A stretch of 21,322 nt of DNA from RGIG1828 sp045586905. GTDB lineage: Bacteria > Bacillota > Clostridia > UMGS1810. Within the stretch, counting starts at the first letter, position 1, and the number at the start of each line of letters is the position of its first letter. This document shows positions 1 to 6,341 of the stretch, piece by piece. The notes below the pieces were generated by a model, which made no database searches, was not told the DNA's origin, and worked only from the letters and a program-made list of their open reading frames with translations. The stretch is from NCBI GenBank assembly GCA_045586905.1, contig JAZNBF010000065.1, forward strand, positions 1 to 21,322. The letters run 5' to 3'. A program made the translations under genes and the position numbers.

Positions 1-225
1 GATGACAGAATCAACATTGTAAGTTCAACTTCTCTTGATACTGTAAAAAATGCTATTGATAACAAAATAGGAAAGTTTACAAAAAAAGAAATATTAGAAC
101 TTTGCCCGTCGCTTAGTGCTTCTACTGTTGAAAGACATCTGGATAAACTAACGGCAGATAACTATATTGCAAAACAAGGTGTTGGAAAAAATACATTTTA
201 TGTGAAGATTTTTTTAAAGGAGTGA
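1..225 (+). CDS. C-terminal fragment with winged helix, probably Fic-family protein (partial)
   Basis: The gene enters from outside the window; 74 codons remain before the TGA. The visible part is a compact winged-helix-like domain: residues about 25-70 contain FTKKEILELCP, then STVERHLDKL as a likely recognition helix, then a wing ending GVGKNTFYVKI. From memory this arrangement (FTKKxIxxLCPxxSxxTVE...L...GxGxxTxY) is most like the C-terminal helix-turn-helix tail of Fic/Doc AMP-transferases, but the catalytic Fic motif would lie upstream and cannot be seen, so other proteins with the same tail remain possible. The ribosome binding site of the next gene (AAAGGAG, 216-222) lies inside its last codons and only four bases separate the genes, so they are almost certainly cotranscribed and translationally coupled. 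Confidence 0.7.
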   Translation, partial: DDRINIVSSTSLDTVKNAIDNKIGKFTKKEILELCPSLSASTVERHLDKLTADNYIAKQGVGKNTFYVKIFLKE

Positions 226-229
226 AAAA

Positions 230-739
230 ATGCCGACATTAGAACAGATAGCAACGACTGAGCAAATAAAAACAGAATATAAAAAAACATTTTTACTCAA
301 TCTTTTTCAAAAGATATGCATAAAGATGAACAAAATTCTTGAATATCGAAATAAGAATTTAAAACTATTGCGACAATCACATGATAATATTGAAACTACA
401 AAAATCATAATCAAAAAAGAATTTAATTATGATTTAGACGATGAAGAAGCTTTAATTGTACATAAATGGCTTTTGGCTTATTTTAAAAAATCGTTATCGA
501 GAAAAAAGTTTTCACAGGAAATGAAAAATAGCTTGTATAAAAAGCAAAACGGAAAATGTCCAATTTGTGGAGAGTGTTTGGGTGATGAATGGTCGAAAAT
601 TCATGTTGATCATATAATACCATGGGTGCTTGTTGGTGATGAGTTGGACGACAACTATCAATTATTATGCGATATATGTAATCAATGTAAAAGTTCAAGA
701 ACTGATTATATTTTTAAAAATCTTATTGGCTTAAATTAA
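230..739 (+). CDS. HNH endonuclease family protein
   Basis: A 169-residue protein with a C-terminal HNH nuclease fold. Zinc-type pairs CPIC (C110, C113) and CDIC (C147, C150) flank VDHIIPW (D127-H128 as metal-binding core) and DNYQLLC (N142), followed by NQCKSSR, the usual end of the HNH beta-beta-alpha motif. The N-terminal 100 residues are Lys-rich and mainly helical, with no domain I recognise. HNH proteins cut DNA, often unmodified or foreign DNA; here this is inferred from the motif only. Start ATG follows AAAGGAG with seven bases between. It lies four bases after the winged-helix gene and 12 bases before the DGQHR gene, so the three form one operon. Base composition is much more AT-rich than the genes after 2656, consistent with transfer. 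Confidence 0.85.
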   Translation: MPTLEQIATTEQIKTEYKKTFLLNLFQKICIKMNKILEYRNKNLKLLRQSHDNIETTKIIIKKEFNYDLDDEEALIVHKWLLAYFKKSLSRKKFSQEMKNSLYKKQNGKCPICGECLGDEWSKIHVDHIIPWVLVGDELDDNYQLLCDICNQCKSSRTDYIFKNLIGLN

Positions 740-751
740 GGAGGAATTTTC

Positions 752-1828
752 ATGAAAAGAGTAATACTTCAAAAAATCACTCAATTTGGTACGGTTTGCT
801 ACATAGGAAGGATGGATCCGAGAAATTTGGTACGAGTTGCAACCAAGATTGAAATGAGTGCAACACAAGATGCACAAAGACCGTTAAATGCTAACAGAGT
901 AAAAAGCATCTCAAAATATGTTGGAGAAGAAAAAGGAGTTCTTCCTAATACACTTACTATTGCTACTAACGACAATAAATATACTGTAAATAAGCTTCAG
1001 AATTCAGAGGATATTTATTATTTTGAATTTCCTTCGGAAGAAGATGAATTTGAAAACTATCAAAATACAATTGATGTAATGGATGGACAACATCGTTTGT
1101 ATTCATTTGATTCTGATTTACGTATCATTTCAGACGATGCTCCATATGAAATAGGTTTTACTTTGTATATAAAGCCTACTTTGGATGAAAGGAGAAAAAT
1201 TTTTATTAGTTGCAATGAGAAGCAGGAAAAAGTTAGTGGTAATCTCCTTATGTGGTTCAAAGCAAAACTAAATATGTTGACAAATGATGAAAAGATATTT
1301 TATGCATTGGTTTCAAAGCTAAACAATGAATATCCGTTAAAAGATAGAATTATAATGAGTGCTGAAAAAATCAAAAATGGTGTCAAGGCAAAAGAATTGA
1401 TAAAGGTTTTAGATAAAGCAAGAATTCAAAACCTTATGATCGGTGGAGAAAGGTTAAGCGACGAGCAGATTATTAAGGTTATTTGTACATACTTATCTGC
1501 ATGGGAAAAGGTGGTTGGTTTTAGTTTCTCATCGCCATCTAAAAATTGTGGAGCTGCAATAAAGATATCTGGATTAAGGTATATGATTACAGTTCTTCCT
1601 GCTGTATGGGATCGTGCAATGACGTTAAGAAAGCCGTTTGACGAAGCGTTTGTTGAGGAAACAATCAAGAAATTAATTTCATCTATAGGAGTAGTAAGAG
1701 AAGAATTTTTTACTTGTGAAGAAAACAAGATGTATTTCAGAGAAAGATCCTATACAGAACAGTTTGCTGAGGAAAGTATTGCGAAGATCAGGCTGATGGG
1801 AGCAGAGGATTTTAATCCCCTATCATAA
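752..1828 (+). CDS. DGQHR domain-containing protein (DndB/DpdB-like)
   Basis: A 358-residue protein carrying the diagnostic DGQHR at residues 111-115 (VMDGQHRLYSF). Two more family blocks are present: RPLNANRVKSISKYV (43-57) with VLPNTLTIA after it, and FISCNEKQEKVSGNL (151-165). DGQHR proteins have a ParB-like core and include DndB, which regulates DNA phosphorothioation genes, and a counterpart in the 7-deazaguanine DNA modification (dpd) clusters. No dndCDE or dpd modification genes are in view, so a role in sensing or acting on DNA for defence is inference. It follows the HNH gene by 12 bases with an AGGAGG site (741-746), in the same operon. No signal peptide or membrane segment is seen. 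Length is close to the family norm. Confidence 0.85.
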   Translation: MKRVILQKITQFGTVCYIGRMDPRNLVRVATKIEMSATQDAQRPLNANRVKSISKYVGEEKGVLPNTLTIATNDNKYTVNKLQNSEDIYYFEFPSEEDEFENYQNTIDVMDGQHRLYSFDSDLRIISDDAPYEIGFTLYIKPTLDERRKIFISCNEKQEKVSGNLLMWFKAKLNMLTNDEKIFYALVSKLNNEYPLKDRIIMSAEKIKNGVKAKELIKVLDKARIQNLMIGGERLSDEQIIKVICTYLSAWEKVVGFSFSSPSKNCGAAIKISGLRYMITVLPAVWDRAMTLRKPFDEAFVEETIKKLISSIGVVREEFFTCEENKMYFRERSYTEQFAEESIAKIRLMGAEDFNPLS

Positions 1829-1830
1829 GG

Positions 1831-1941
1831 AGTGTTTTAACTTTTACTAATGAAAATCGTGTGTCCTTTGGCGAAATTTTTAAGAATAAGGATTCTAGAC
1901 AAAATTGTTTTAATTTGCACGATGCATATTTTAAAAGATAA
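1831..1941 (+). pseudogene. possible 3' remnant of a coding gene
   Basis: After the DGQHR stop an open frame without a usable start (open from 1816, TAA at 1939-1941) encodes a protein-like stretch including NENRVSFGEIFKNKDSRQN and LHDAYFKR, and it is followed 18 bases later by a good terminator. A reading frame that ends just before a terminator but has no start or ribosome binding site would fit the tail of a gene cut off when the upstream operon arrived. It is only about 40 codons in AT-rich DNA, so chance is a serious alternative. No family is recognised. Confidence 0.25.
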
Positions 1942-1959
1942 AGAAAATACTATACTAAG

Positions 1960-1989
1960 AAACGGAACAGAATTTCTGCTCCGTTTTTT
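1960..1989 (+). terminator. Rho-independent terminator after the DGQHR operon
   Basis: AAACGGAACAG (1960-1970), loop AATTT, CTGCTCCGTTT (1976-1986), with one mismatch in an 11-bp stem, running into a T-tract to 1989. It ends only 15 bases before the ribosome binding site of the next small gene, so that gene depends on read-through or on a promoter overlapping this hairpin; no convincing promoter was found. Confidence 0.75.
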
Positions 1990-2017
1990 CTTTACATTAA
2001 AACAAAGGAGTGAGAAA

Positions 2018-2347
2018 ATGAAGAAACACAAAGTTGAATATAAAGGTGAAAAATACGAACTTTCAGATAAGCAGTATGAAGAACTAAAGTCAGCGATAGA
2101 ACTCATTGAAAAAGCCAACATGGCAAAATTCTCTGATATTAATTCAGATGATTTGGTAGATATTAAAAATGTTAATATAGATCAGGATTTATCAAAACTT
2201 GAAAATGTTGTGAAATATATCAACGAGGTTAAAAATCCATATTATTTCAAAGTTGGAAAAGTTAAGGTAAGAGTTTTGTATGCAGATACAGACAGAACAT
2301 TAGATGATTCTTTTGCTCATCTGTTGAAAATAAAATTCATAAAATAA
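2018..2347 (+). CDS. small mobile-element protein, DUF6870-like
   Basis: A 109-residue acidic/basic-mixed cytosolic protein of unknown function. The second half (LVDIKNVNID, VKYINEVKNPYYFKVGKV, VRVLYADTDRTLDDSF) matches my memory of a small family, which I believe is DUF6870, common in clostridial integrative and conjugative elements and usually found near the element end. The name should be confirmed by a profile search. The ATG at 2018 is chosen over an in-frame ATG at 1850 because AAAGGAG (2005-2011) stands six bases before it and the longer version would read through a terminator hairpin. The N-terminal part (KVEYKGEKYELSDKQYEELKSAIE) looks helical. It is the last gene of the AT-rich segment, supporting the idea that this is the edge of an island. 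Confidence 0.75.
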   Translation: MKKHKVEYKGEKYELSDKQYEELKSAIELIEKANMAKFSDINSDDLVDIKNVNIDQDLSKLENVVKYINEVKNPYYFKVGKVKVRVLYADTDRTLDDSFAHLLKIKFIK

Positions 2348-2450
2348 TAATTGGTTAATCTTTTATATTTATATTTTATTGACACATAATCCCTGAAAAA
2401 AGAGAAATAATAGTAATAAGAAATTCACATGAACAGGGATTTGGGACGTG

Positions 2451-2480
2451 TTGCGATTTTTTTATCAAAAAGAGTCGTAA
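2451..2480. repeat. 13-bp imperfect inverted repeat
   Basis: TTGCGATTTTTTT (2451-2463) pairs with AAAAGAGTCGTAA (2468-2480) around a four-base loop, with three G-U pairs allowed in RNA. It could be a terminator-like element or a protein site at the island edge; the stem is mostly A-U apart from two G-C pairs. Confidence 0.45.
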
Positions 2481-2589
2481 TATCGGTTTATTTGATTTCT
2501 ATTCTGATTTTATGCAGGAAAAAGTCGGTGCTATTTTTATGCTAAAATTGAGCGTAAAACAGAATGGCTTTCAAAGCATGTTATCCCCT

Positions 2590-2625
2590 GAAAAGCCATA
2601 TATATCAGGCTTTTTCGGTGTTTTT
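2590..2625 (+). terminator. terminator-like hairpin upstream of spoVT, with competing upstream arm
   Basis: GAAAAGCC (2590-2597) pairs with GGCTTTTTC (2608-2616, one bulged T) around an AU-rich ten-base loop, followed by a T-run at 2621-2625. The 5' arm can instead pair with ATGGCTTTC at 2564-2572. It may end transcription leaving the island or attenuate read-through into spoVT, which starts 30 bases later. Confidence 0.45.
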
Positions 2626-2655
2626 CAAATATAAAAATAAAGGAGATTAATTATA

Positions 2656-3195
2656 ATGAAAGCCACAGGAATAGTAAGACGTATCGACGACCTTGGCAGA
2701 GTTGTAATTCCCAAAGAAATCCGCAGAACAATGCGCATTCGTGAAGGCGACCCTCTTGAAATCTACACCGACAGGGAAGGCGGAGTTATTTTTAAAAAAT
2801 ACTCACCCATAGGCGAACTTTCTGAATTTGCTTCCAAATATGCCGAATCACTCTACAAAACATCAGGTATGCCTGTTTGCATAACCGACAAAGATTCTAT
2901 CATAGCCACTGCAGGAGCTCCCAAAAAAGAACTTGTCGAAAAGCCTCTTAGCTCCGACATGGAAAAGATAATGCAGGAAAAAACAAGCTTCATTTGCACA
3001 GATGGCAAAAAACTTAAGCTTACCGATCAGAGTGACAAATACACTCTCGGTGTAGTTTCTCCAATAATTGCCGAAGGTGATGCAATAGGCAATGTGGTAA
3101 TAATGAAAGACAGAGATGACGCAACCATCACCGATGTAGAAGTTAAACTTGCCGGAGCAGCATCAATGTTCTTAGGGAAGCAAATGGAACTTTGA
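2656..3195 (+). CDS. spoVT: stage V sporulation protein T, forespore transcription regulator
   Basis: SpoVT tunes forespore genes late in sporulation, raising or lowering sigma-G-dependent transcription. At 179 residues it matches the usual SpoVT length. Residues 1-50 form the AbrB-type swapped-hairpin DNA-binding domain, with the hallmark ATGIVRRIDDLGRVVIPKEI and RTMRIREGDPLEIY; residues about 56-178 form the GAF-like domain typical of SpoVT and absent from AbrB itself. The full-length two-domain layout separates it from short AbrB regulators. AAAGGAG (2639-2645) stands ten bases before the ATG. It is a single-gene transcription unit, ended by a strong hairpin that begins in its stop codon. 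Base composition here is that of the core chromosome, unlike the genes before it. Confidence 0.95.
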   Translation: MKATGIVRRIDDLGRVVIPKEIRRTMRIREGDPLEIYTDREGGVIFKKYSPIGELSEFASKYAESLYKTSGMPVCITDKDSIIATAGAPKKELVEKPLSSDMEKIMQEKTSFICTDGKKLKLTDQSDKYTLGVVSPIIAEGDAIGNVVIMKDRDDATITDVEVKLAGAASMFLGKQMEL

Positions 3196-3233
3196 AAAAG
3201 AAATCCGACTTTAAGAAAGTCGGATTTCTTTTT
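3195..3233. terminator. strong bidirectional terminator between spoVT and the SGNH gene
   Basis: A perfect 18-bp stem: AAAAAGAAATCCGACTTT (3195-3212) and its complement (3216-3233) around a three-base loop, A-rich on one side and T-rich on the other. It overlaps the spoVT stop and the stop codon of the converging minus-strand gene, so it serves both. Confidence 0.93.
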
Positions 3234-4245
3234 ATACATAGTCTTTAATTCTTTTATATAGATTTTCAAAATACATTTCAAATCCATCATCATTTGGATG
3301 AAGTCTGAGGTCGCCATAAAGATTTTCATCCTGTGCCACAAGTTCCCAACCGTTCACATAGATAAGATTATTGTAATTTTTACAAATCTCTTCCAGCCTT
3401 TTATGCACATATCCGAAAGGCTCACCAAATCCCATTCCGGGTGTAGTGTGGTCTTTTCGCCAGATAGGGGATATGACAAAAACTTTAATTCCTTCATAGT
3501 TTTCAGAGATAGATTTGAGAAACTCTTCAGAATTTTTGTCAAACTCTTCTTTTTTTGTACTGCCCCAATCATTGGCGCCATATGCAACAGTCACATAATC
3601 CGGTTTTACATTTTGCTTTATACGTGCAAGCTCAGGTCTGAACACCTCTCCGCCCACAGCTTTCATATAGCAGTTGGCATCAAGCTTTTGCGCAAGTCTC
3701 ATAGCATATGAATTAGATGGATGAATAGAATCGTATCCGTGAGTTATAGAGTCGCCATACATAATAATATTATTTTTATACTTTATAGCATTTATATATG
3801 TAGCGTCTTTTAATTCAAACTTTTTAAAATAACATCTCACCGACCAGGGAAGCACAATACTGATTTTTTTATTTCCGTCTCCAAGGTCTGTTGTCCCACC
3901 AAAATTACCTAAAGGATAATTTGACCACGAATAGAATCCGGTCATTTTCTCTTCTTCAAAATTCTTTATAGAACCTATAATTTTATCATTTTTTATTATA
4001 TCAATGCAAAAAAATGATCTGTCGCCGCATTTCTCTGCTTCAAGACTGATATCTATTCTTTTTGCATCGGTTTCAAACATAAGAGCTATACCTGCCGGTG
4101 TAAAAGTTCTTGAATAGATTGGTGAGTTTTTATAAAATTCCTGCTCCTCGTGATTAAATCTTAAAAATTCAAAGCCTTTTTCACTTTCAACAATTTCCGC
4201 TGCACCGATTGTAACTTTTTTTAAATCATCTGAGTTAAGAATCAT
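3232..4245 (-). CDS. two-domain SGNH/GDSL esterase
   Basis: A 337-residue hydrolase, probably a deacetylase or esterase on carbohydrate, though the substrate is not evident. Residues about 10-145 look like the beta-rich N-terminal domain seen in carbohydrate-esterase-type SGNH enzymes; the catalytic domain follows. Block I is MYGDSITHG (S166 nucleophile), block II AVGGE (G198), block III AYGANDWG (N225) and block V GDLRLHPND (H316). The block V Asp and His are separated by three residues rather than the usual two. No signal peptide, so it is probably cytosolic. The start at 4245 is preferred over an in-frame ATG at 4287 because GAGG lies eight bases upstream and a sigma-A promoter at 4278-4306 would fall inside the longer version. 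Confidence 0.88.
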   Translation of the reverse strand: MILNSDDLKKVTIGAAEIVESEKGFEFLRFNHEEQEFYKNSPIYSRTFTPAGIALMFETDAKRIDISLEAEKCGDRSFFCIDIIKNDKIIGSIKNFEEEKMTGFYSWSNYPLGNFGGTTDLGDGNKKISIVLPWSVRCYFKKFELKDATYINAIKYKNNIIMYGDSITHGYDSIHPSNSYAMRLAQKLDANCYMKAVGGEVFRPELARIKQNVKPDYVTVAYGANDWGSTKKEEFDKNSEEFLKSISENYEGIKVFVISPIWRKDHTTPGMGFGEPFGYVHKRLEEICKNYNNLIYVNGWELVAQDENLYGDLRLHPNDDGFEMYFENLYKRIKDYV

Positions 4246-4277
4246 AAAAATCGCCTCTTGTGTAATTTGATATGAGC

Positions 4278-4306
4278 ATTTTAACACAAAACGAATATTT
4301 TTTCAA
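4278..4306 (-). promoter_or_regulatory. sigma-A promoter of the two-domain SGNH gene
   Basis: On the minus strand TTGAAA, a 17-base spacer and TAAAAT. The expected start of transcription, near 4271, leaves a leader of about 26 bases before the ATG at 4245. Confidence 0.75.
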
Positions 4307-4307
4307 C

Positions 4308-4332
4308 AAAAAAAGGGCAAAAGCCCTTTTTT
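4308..4332 (-). terminator. terminator of the small membrane protein gene
   Basis: A perfect stem AAAAAAGGGC with GCCCTTTTTT around an AAAA loop, overlapping the stop codon of the minus-strand gene ending at 4331. It separates that gene from the promoter of the next minus-strand gene. Confidence 0.85.
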
Positions 4333-4501
4333 ACATATCCATAATGTTGTCAACAAGTGTTCCTATTGTTTTGAACATATTGTTTTTGCTTTTATACATT
4401 TTTTTGTGGGTTTTATCATCTATCGGATCCACCATCATTCCTGCAATCGCTCCAACCACAAGACCTGCAGCCAGAGTTGTCACAAAGCTCTTTGTACTCA
4501 T
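4331..4501 (-). CDS. small glycine-zipper membrane protein
   Basis: A 56-residue protein of unknown function. Residues 5-22 form one hydrophobic segment with small-residue spacing (TTLAAGLVVGAIAGMMV), followed by a basic tail (DDKTHKKMYKSKN) and a short amphipathic end with NMFKTIGTLVDNIMDM. Similar short proteins of the YtxH-like type occur in many Clostridia; I do not know a role. Of three in-frame ATGs, the one at 4501 is chosen because AAAGGA (4511-4516 on the opposite strand) stands nine bases before it. It follows ylmC by 75 bases on the same strand. Confidence 0.65.
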   Translation of the reverse strand: MSTKSFVTTLAAGLVVGAIAGMMVDPIDDKTHKKMYKSKNNMFKTIGTLVDNIMDM

Positions 4502-4547
4502 AGCATTCATTCCTTTCATCTGATATGTTTTTATTATCTTAATTTAA

Positions 4548-4576
4548 TAAAAAATCATACATGAATTTTTTTCATG
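4548..4576 (-). terminator. weak AT-rich hairpin after ylmC
   Basis: CATGAA and TTCATG (6 bp) around AAAAA, directly after the ylmC stop, then TATGATTTTTT on the minus strand. The stem is GC-poor, so termination would be partial at best. Confidence 0.3.
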
Positions 4577-4816
4577 CTATTTGTTGCTTTTAAGATTAAC
4601 AAGAATGATATCATCCCCAATTCCCGAAATATCTCCCCACGATATCCTGACGCCACCATTTTTTCCGGGCAAAAAACCTCTGCTTTTTTCGGGCACTATA
4701 ATTGCCGACACCTCGCCACTGGTTATACATATTTCAAAATCAGACACATATCCAAGCTTTTCATTGCTTGCTAAGTCTATAACCTCTTTATTACGGAATT
4801 CCGATGCTCTGAGCAA
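4577..4816 (-). CDS. ylmC: YlmC/YmxH family PRC-barrel protein, sporulation-linked
   Basis: A 79-residue PRC-barrel protein of the YlmC/YmxH family, which is found in spore formers and is induced in sporulation; its molecular role is not established. Family marks are EVIDLASNEKLGYVSDFEI near the start, a central AIIVP, and RISWGDISGIGDDIILV at the end. The start is a TTG codon at 4816, eight bases after GGAGG on the minus strand; no ATG is available upstream in frame. That GGAGG lies inside the 3' arm of the terminator that follows the penicillin-binding protein gene, so read-through and translation are likely linked. No separate promoter was found between the two genes. Confidence 0.88.
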   Translation of the reverse strand: MLRASEFRNKEVIDLASNEKLGYVSDFEICITSGEVSAIIVPEKSRGFLPGKNGGVRISWGDISGIGDDIILVNLKSNK

Positions 4817-4853
4817 AAAAATCGCCTCCGATAAATCTTATTCCATCGGAGGC
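4815..4853 (-). terminator. terminator after the PBP gene, overlapping the ylmC ribosome binding site
   Basis: On the minus strand GCCTCCGAT (4853-4845), a 12-base loop and ATCGGAGGC (4832-4824), a perfect 9-bp stem, followed by GATTTTTTT. The 3' arm supplies the GGAGG used by ylmC and the T-tract runs into its TTG start codon. Confidence 0.85.
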
Positions 4854-4863
4854 CTTTATATTC

Positions 4864-6330
4864 TTAATTTGTTGAATTCAGGTATTTCTGCATTACTCTT
4901 CGTGCAACAGGAGCTGCATAGGTTCCGCCATATCCTGCGTGCTCAAGTACAACGCAAACTGCTATCTGAGGATCTTCATACGGAGCAAAACCAACAAACA
5001 GAGCATGGGTTTTGTTTGCATTGTCTCCGCCTTGTGCAGTAAGAGGGTTTTCACTTGAGCCGGTCTTTCCACACACCTTAACACCGTTTATTTTTGCCGC
5101 AGTTCCTGTCCCGGTTTCAACTACACCGAGCATCATGTCTTTGATTTTCTGTGCCACATCCTCGTCCACGATGCGAACACCGTCATTTTCGCCATACAGT
5201 CTTTTCGAATTGCCAACTTTCGACACCAACACCGGTTTTGGCATAACACCGTCATTTGCAATTGTAGCACCAACAAGTGCAAGGTGTATGGGTGTCATTT
5301 CTGTCTGCCCCTGACCAATGGACGAAATTGCTCTTTCCGCAGGTGTCATATTGCCTTTTTGAAAATGACTGTTTTTTATTTTCAAATCAAAACCAAGCTC
5401 TTTGTTTATATCTTTGTCAAGCATAAAATCCGAGGCAGTTTTTTGCACCTGTTTTGTTGAAAGAGTGGCACCTATATGGCAAAAATACACATTGCTCGAT
5501 ACTTCAAGTGCACTTTTAAGGGTGGTGCTTCCGTAAGGCTTTTTGTTTACATTCTGACACACAAAATCATTTTCTTCATTGTCATCATCCGATTTTATTG
5601 TATATGTTCCCTCGTTGTCTTCATATACCTCATCTTCAATTCCGTTTGATATGGCAGAAGCCGCTGTAATAATCTTATATGTTGATCCGGGTGGGTAAGT
5701 CATCTGTATAGCTCTTGAAAACAGTGCAGTATCCTCAAGCGAATCAAAGCTGATCATATCATAATTGGGGTTAAAGTCGGGTTTGGACACCATGGCGAGA
5801 ATTTCACCGTTTTTTGGGTTCAATGCCACCACTGCGCCTTTGAAATTTCCCATTGCGGCATTTGCTTCTTTCTGGAGCTCATGATCTATTGTGATATATA
5901 CATCTTTGCCTTTTTTTGACTCGCCCGTAATTTTTGAAAATATACCCTCCTCCAGGAGTTCTTCGTTACATTCATTCTCCACAAGGGTTCTGTTTGAATA
6001 GTCACCCGACACATATCCTATAACATGTGAATACAGATTGTTAAAAGGATATCTCCTCACAAATCTTTCTTCATGCATTTTTTGCTCTGTGCCATTTACA
6101 AGCTCAACTTTTTCTTCAACTACTTTTTCGCTGTAAGCAAGAAGGGTAGAGTTTCTGTCATATATAGAGCCCCTTAAAATAGTTTTTTCTATTTCATAAT
6201 TTCTTGGATTGTAGGCCGACTGCCTGTATTCAGATGCGTAAAAAATCTCAATATATGTAAGATATCCTATAAGAGTAAGAAAGAGCATGCCAAATACAAT
6301 CAGCATATATATTGCTCTTTTGTTGTTCAT
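4864..6330 (-). CDS. class B penicillin-binding protein (transpeptidase, PBP2/PbpA-like)
   Basis: A 488-residue peptidoglycan transpeptidase. One N-terminal membrane segment (residues 6-26) anchors it outside the cell. A dimerisation region with ILRGSIYDRN (51-60) precedes the catalytic domain, which holds the three active-site motifs: PPGSTYK (S216, K219), SSN (278-280) and KTGSS (422-426). There are no PASTA repeats, so it is not a SpoVD-type protein; length and layout fit the short PbpA/PBP2 group that pairs with a FtsW/RodA polymerase, not visible here. The ATG follows GGAGGAGA. It starts 11 bases after the YigZ-type gene and probably shares its transcript. Whether it acts in elongation, division or spore cortex cannot be told. 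Confidence 0.93.
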   Translation of the reverse strand: MNNKRAIYMLIVFGMLFLTLIGYLTYIEIFYASEYRQSAYNPRNYEIEKTILRGSIYDRNSTLLAYSEKVVEEKVELVNGTEQKMHEERFVRRYPFNNLYSHVIGYVSGDYSNRTLVENECNEELLEEGIFSKITGESKKGKDVYITIDHELQKEANAAMGNFKGAVVALNPKNGEILAMVSKPDFNPNYDMISFDSLEDTALFSRAIQMTYPPGSTYKIITAASAISNGIEDEVYEDNEGTYTIKSDDDNEENDFVCQNVNKKPYGSTTLKSALEVSSNVYFCHIGATLSTKQVQKTASDFMLDKDINKELGFDLKIKNSHFQKGNMTPAERAISSIGQGQTEMTPIHLALVGATIANDGVMPKPVLVSKVGNSKRLYGENDGVRIVDEDVAQKIKDMMLGVVETGTGTAAKINGVKVCGKTGSSENPLTAQGGDNANKTHALFVGFAPYEDPQIAVCVVLEHAGYGGTYAAPVARRVMQKYLNSTN

Positions 6331-6341
6331 GCATTCTCCTC

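Larger units (their letters stand above)
2348..2655. other. gene-free junction between AT-rich island and spoVT
   Basis: No coding gene is supported here. It contains three inverted-repeat structures: AATCCCTG (2388-2395) matched by CAGGGATT (2434-2441); a long U-rich hairpin at 2451-2480; and a pair of competing hairpins at 2564-2616 just before spoVT. A TTGACA (2379-2384) has no matching -10. Base composition and gene content change across this stretch, so an island end or attachment site may lie here, but no direct repeat can be shown because the other end of the island is outside the window. No clear spoVT promoter was found. Confidence 0.5.

Noticed and set aside
1850..2017. Upstream in-frame extension of the small DUF6870-like gene
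   Set aside because: No good ribosome binding site and it crosses a terminator; the ATG at 2018 has AAAGGAG at proper spacing.
2379..2384. TTGACA as a promoter -35 box
   Set aside because: No -10-like hexamer at 16-19 bases downstream.
2429..2545. Short plus-strand frame of 38 codons in the gene-free junction with a hydrophobic middle
   Set aside because: No ribosome binding site before the ATG, it runs through the 2451-2480 hairpin, and such a length is expected by chance in AT-rich DNA.
3298..3711. 137-codon plus-strand open frame
   Set aside because: Antisense to the SGNH esterase gene, whose catalytic motifs are intact in the minus frame; no family features.
4519..4560. Possible sporulation-sigma promoter (GTATG and GATAATA) before the small membrane protein gene
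   Set aside because: Matches are partial and the region is too AT-rich for the pattern to be informative.
4581..5042. 153-codon plus-strand open frame
   Set aside because: Antisense across ylmC and the penicillin-binding protein gene and through their shared terminator; a shadow frame.
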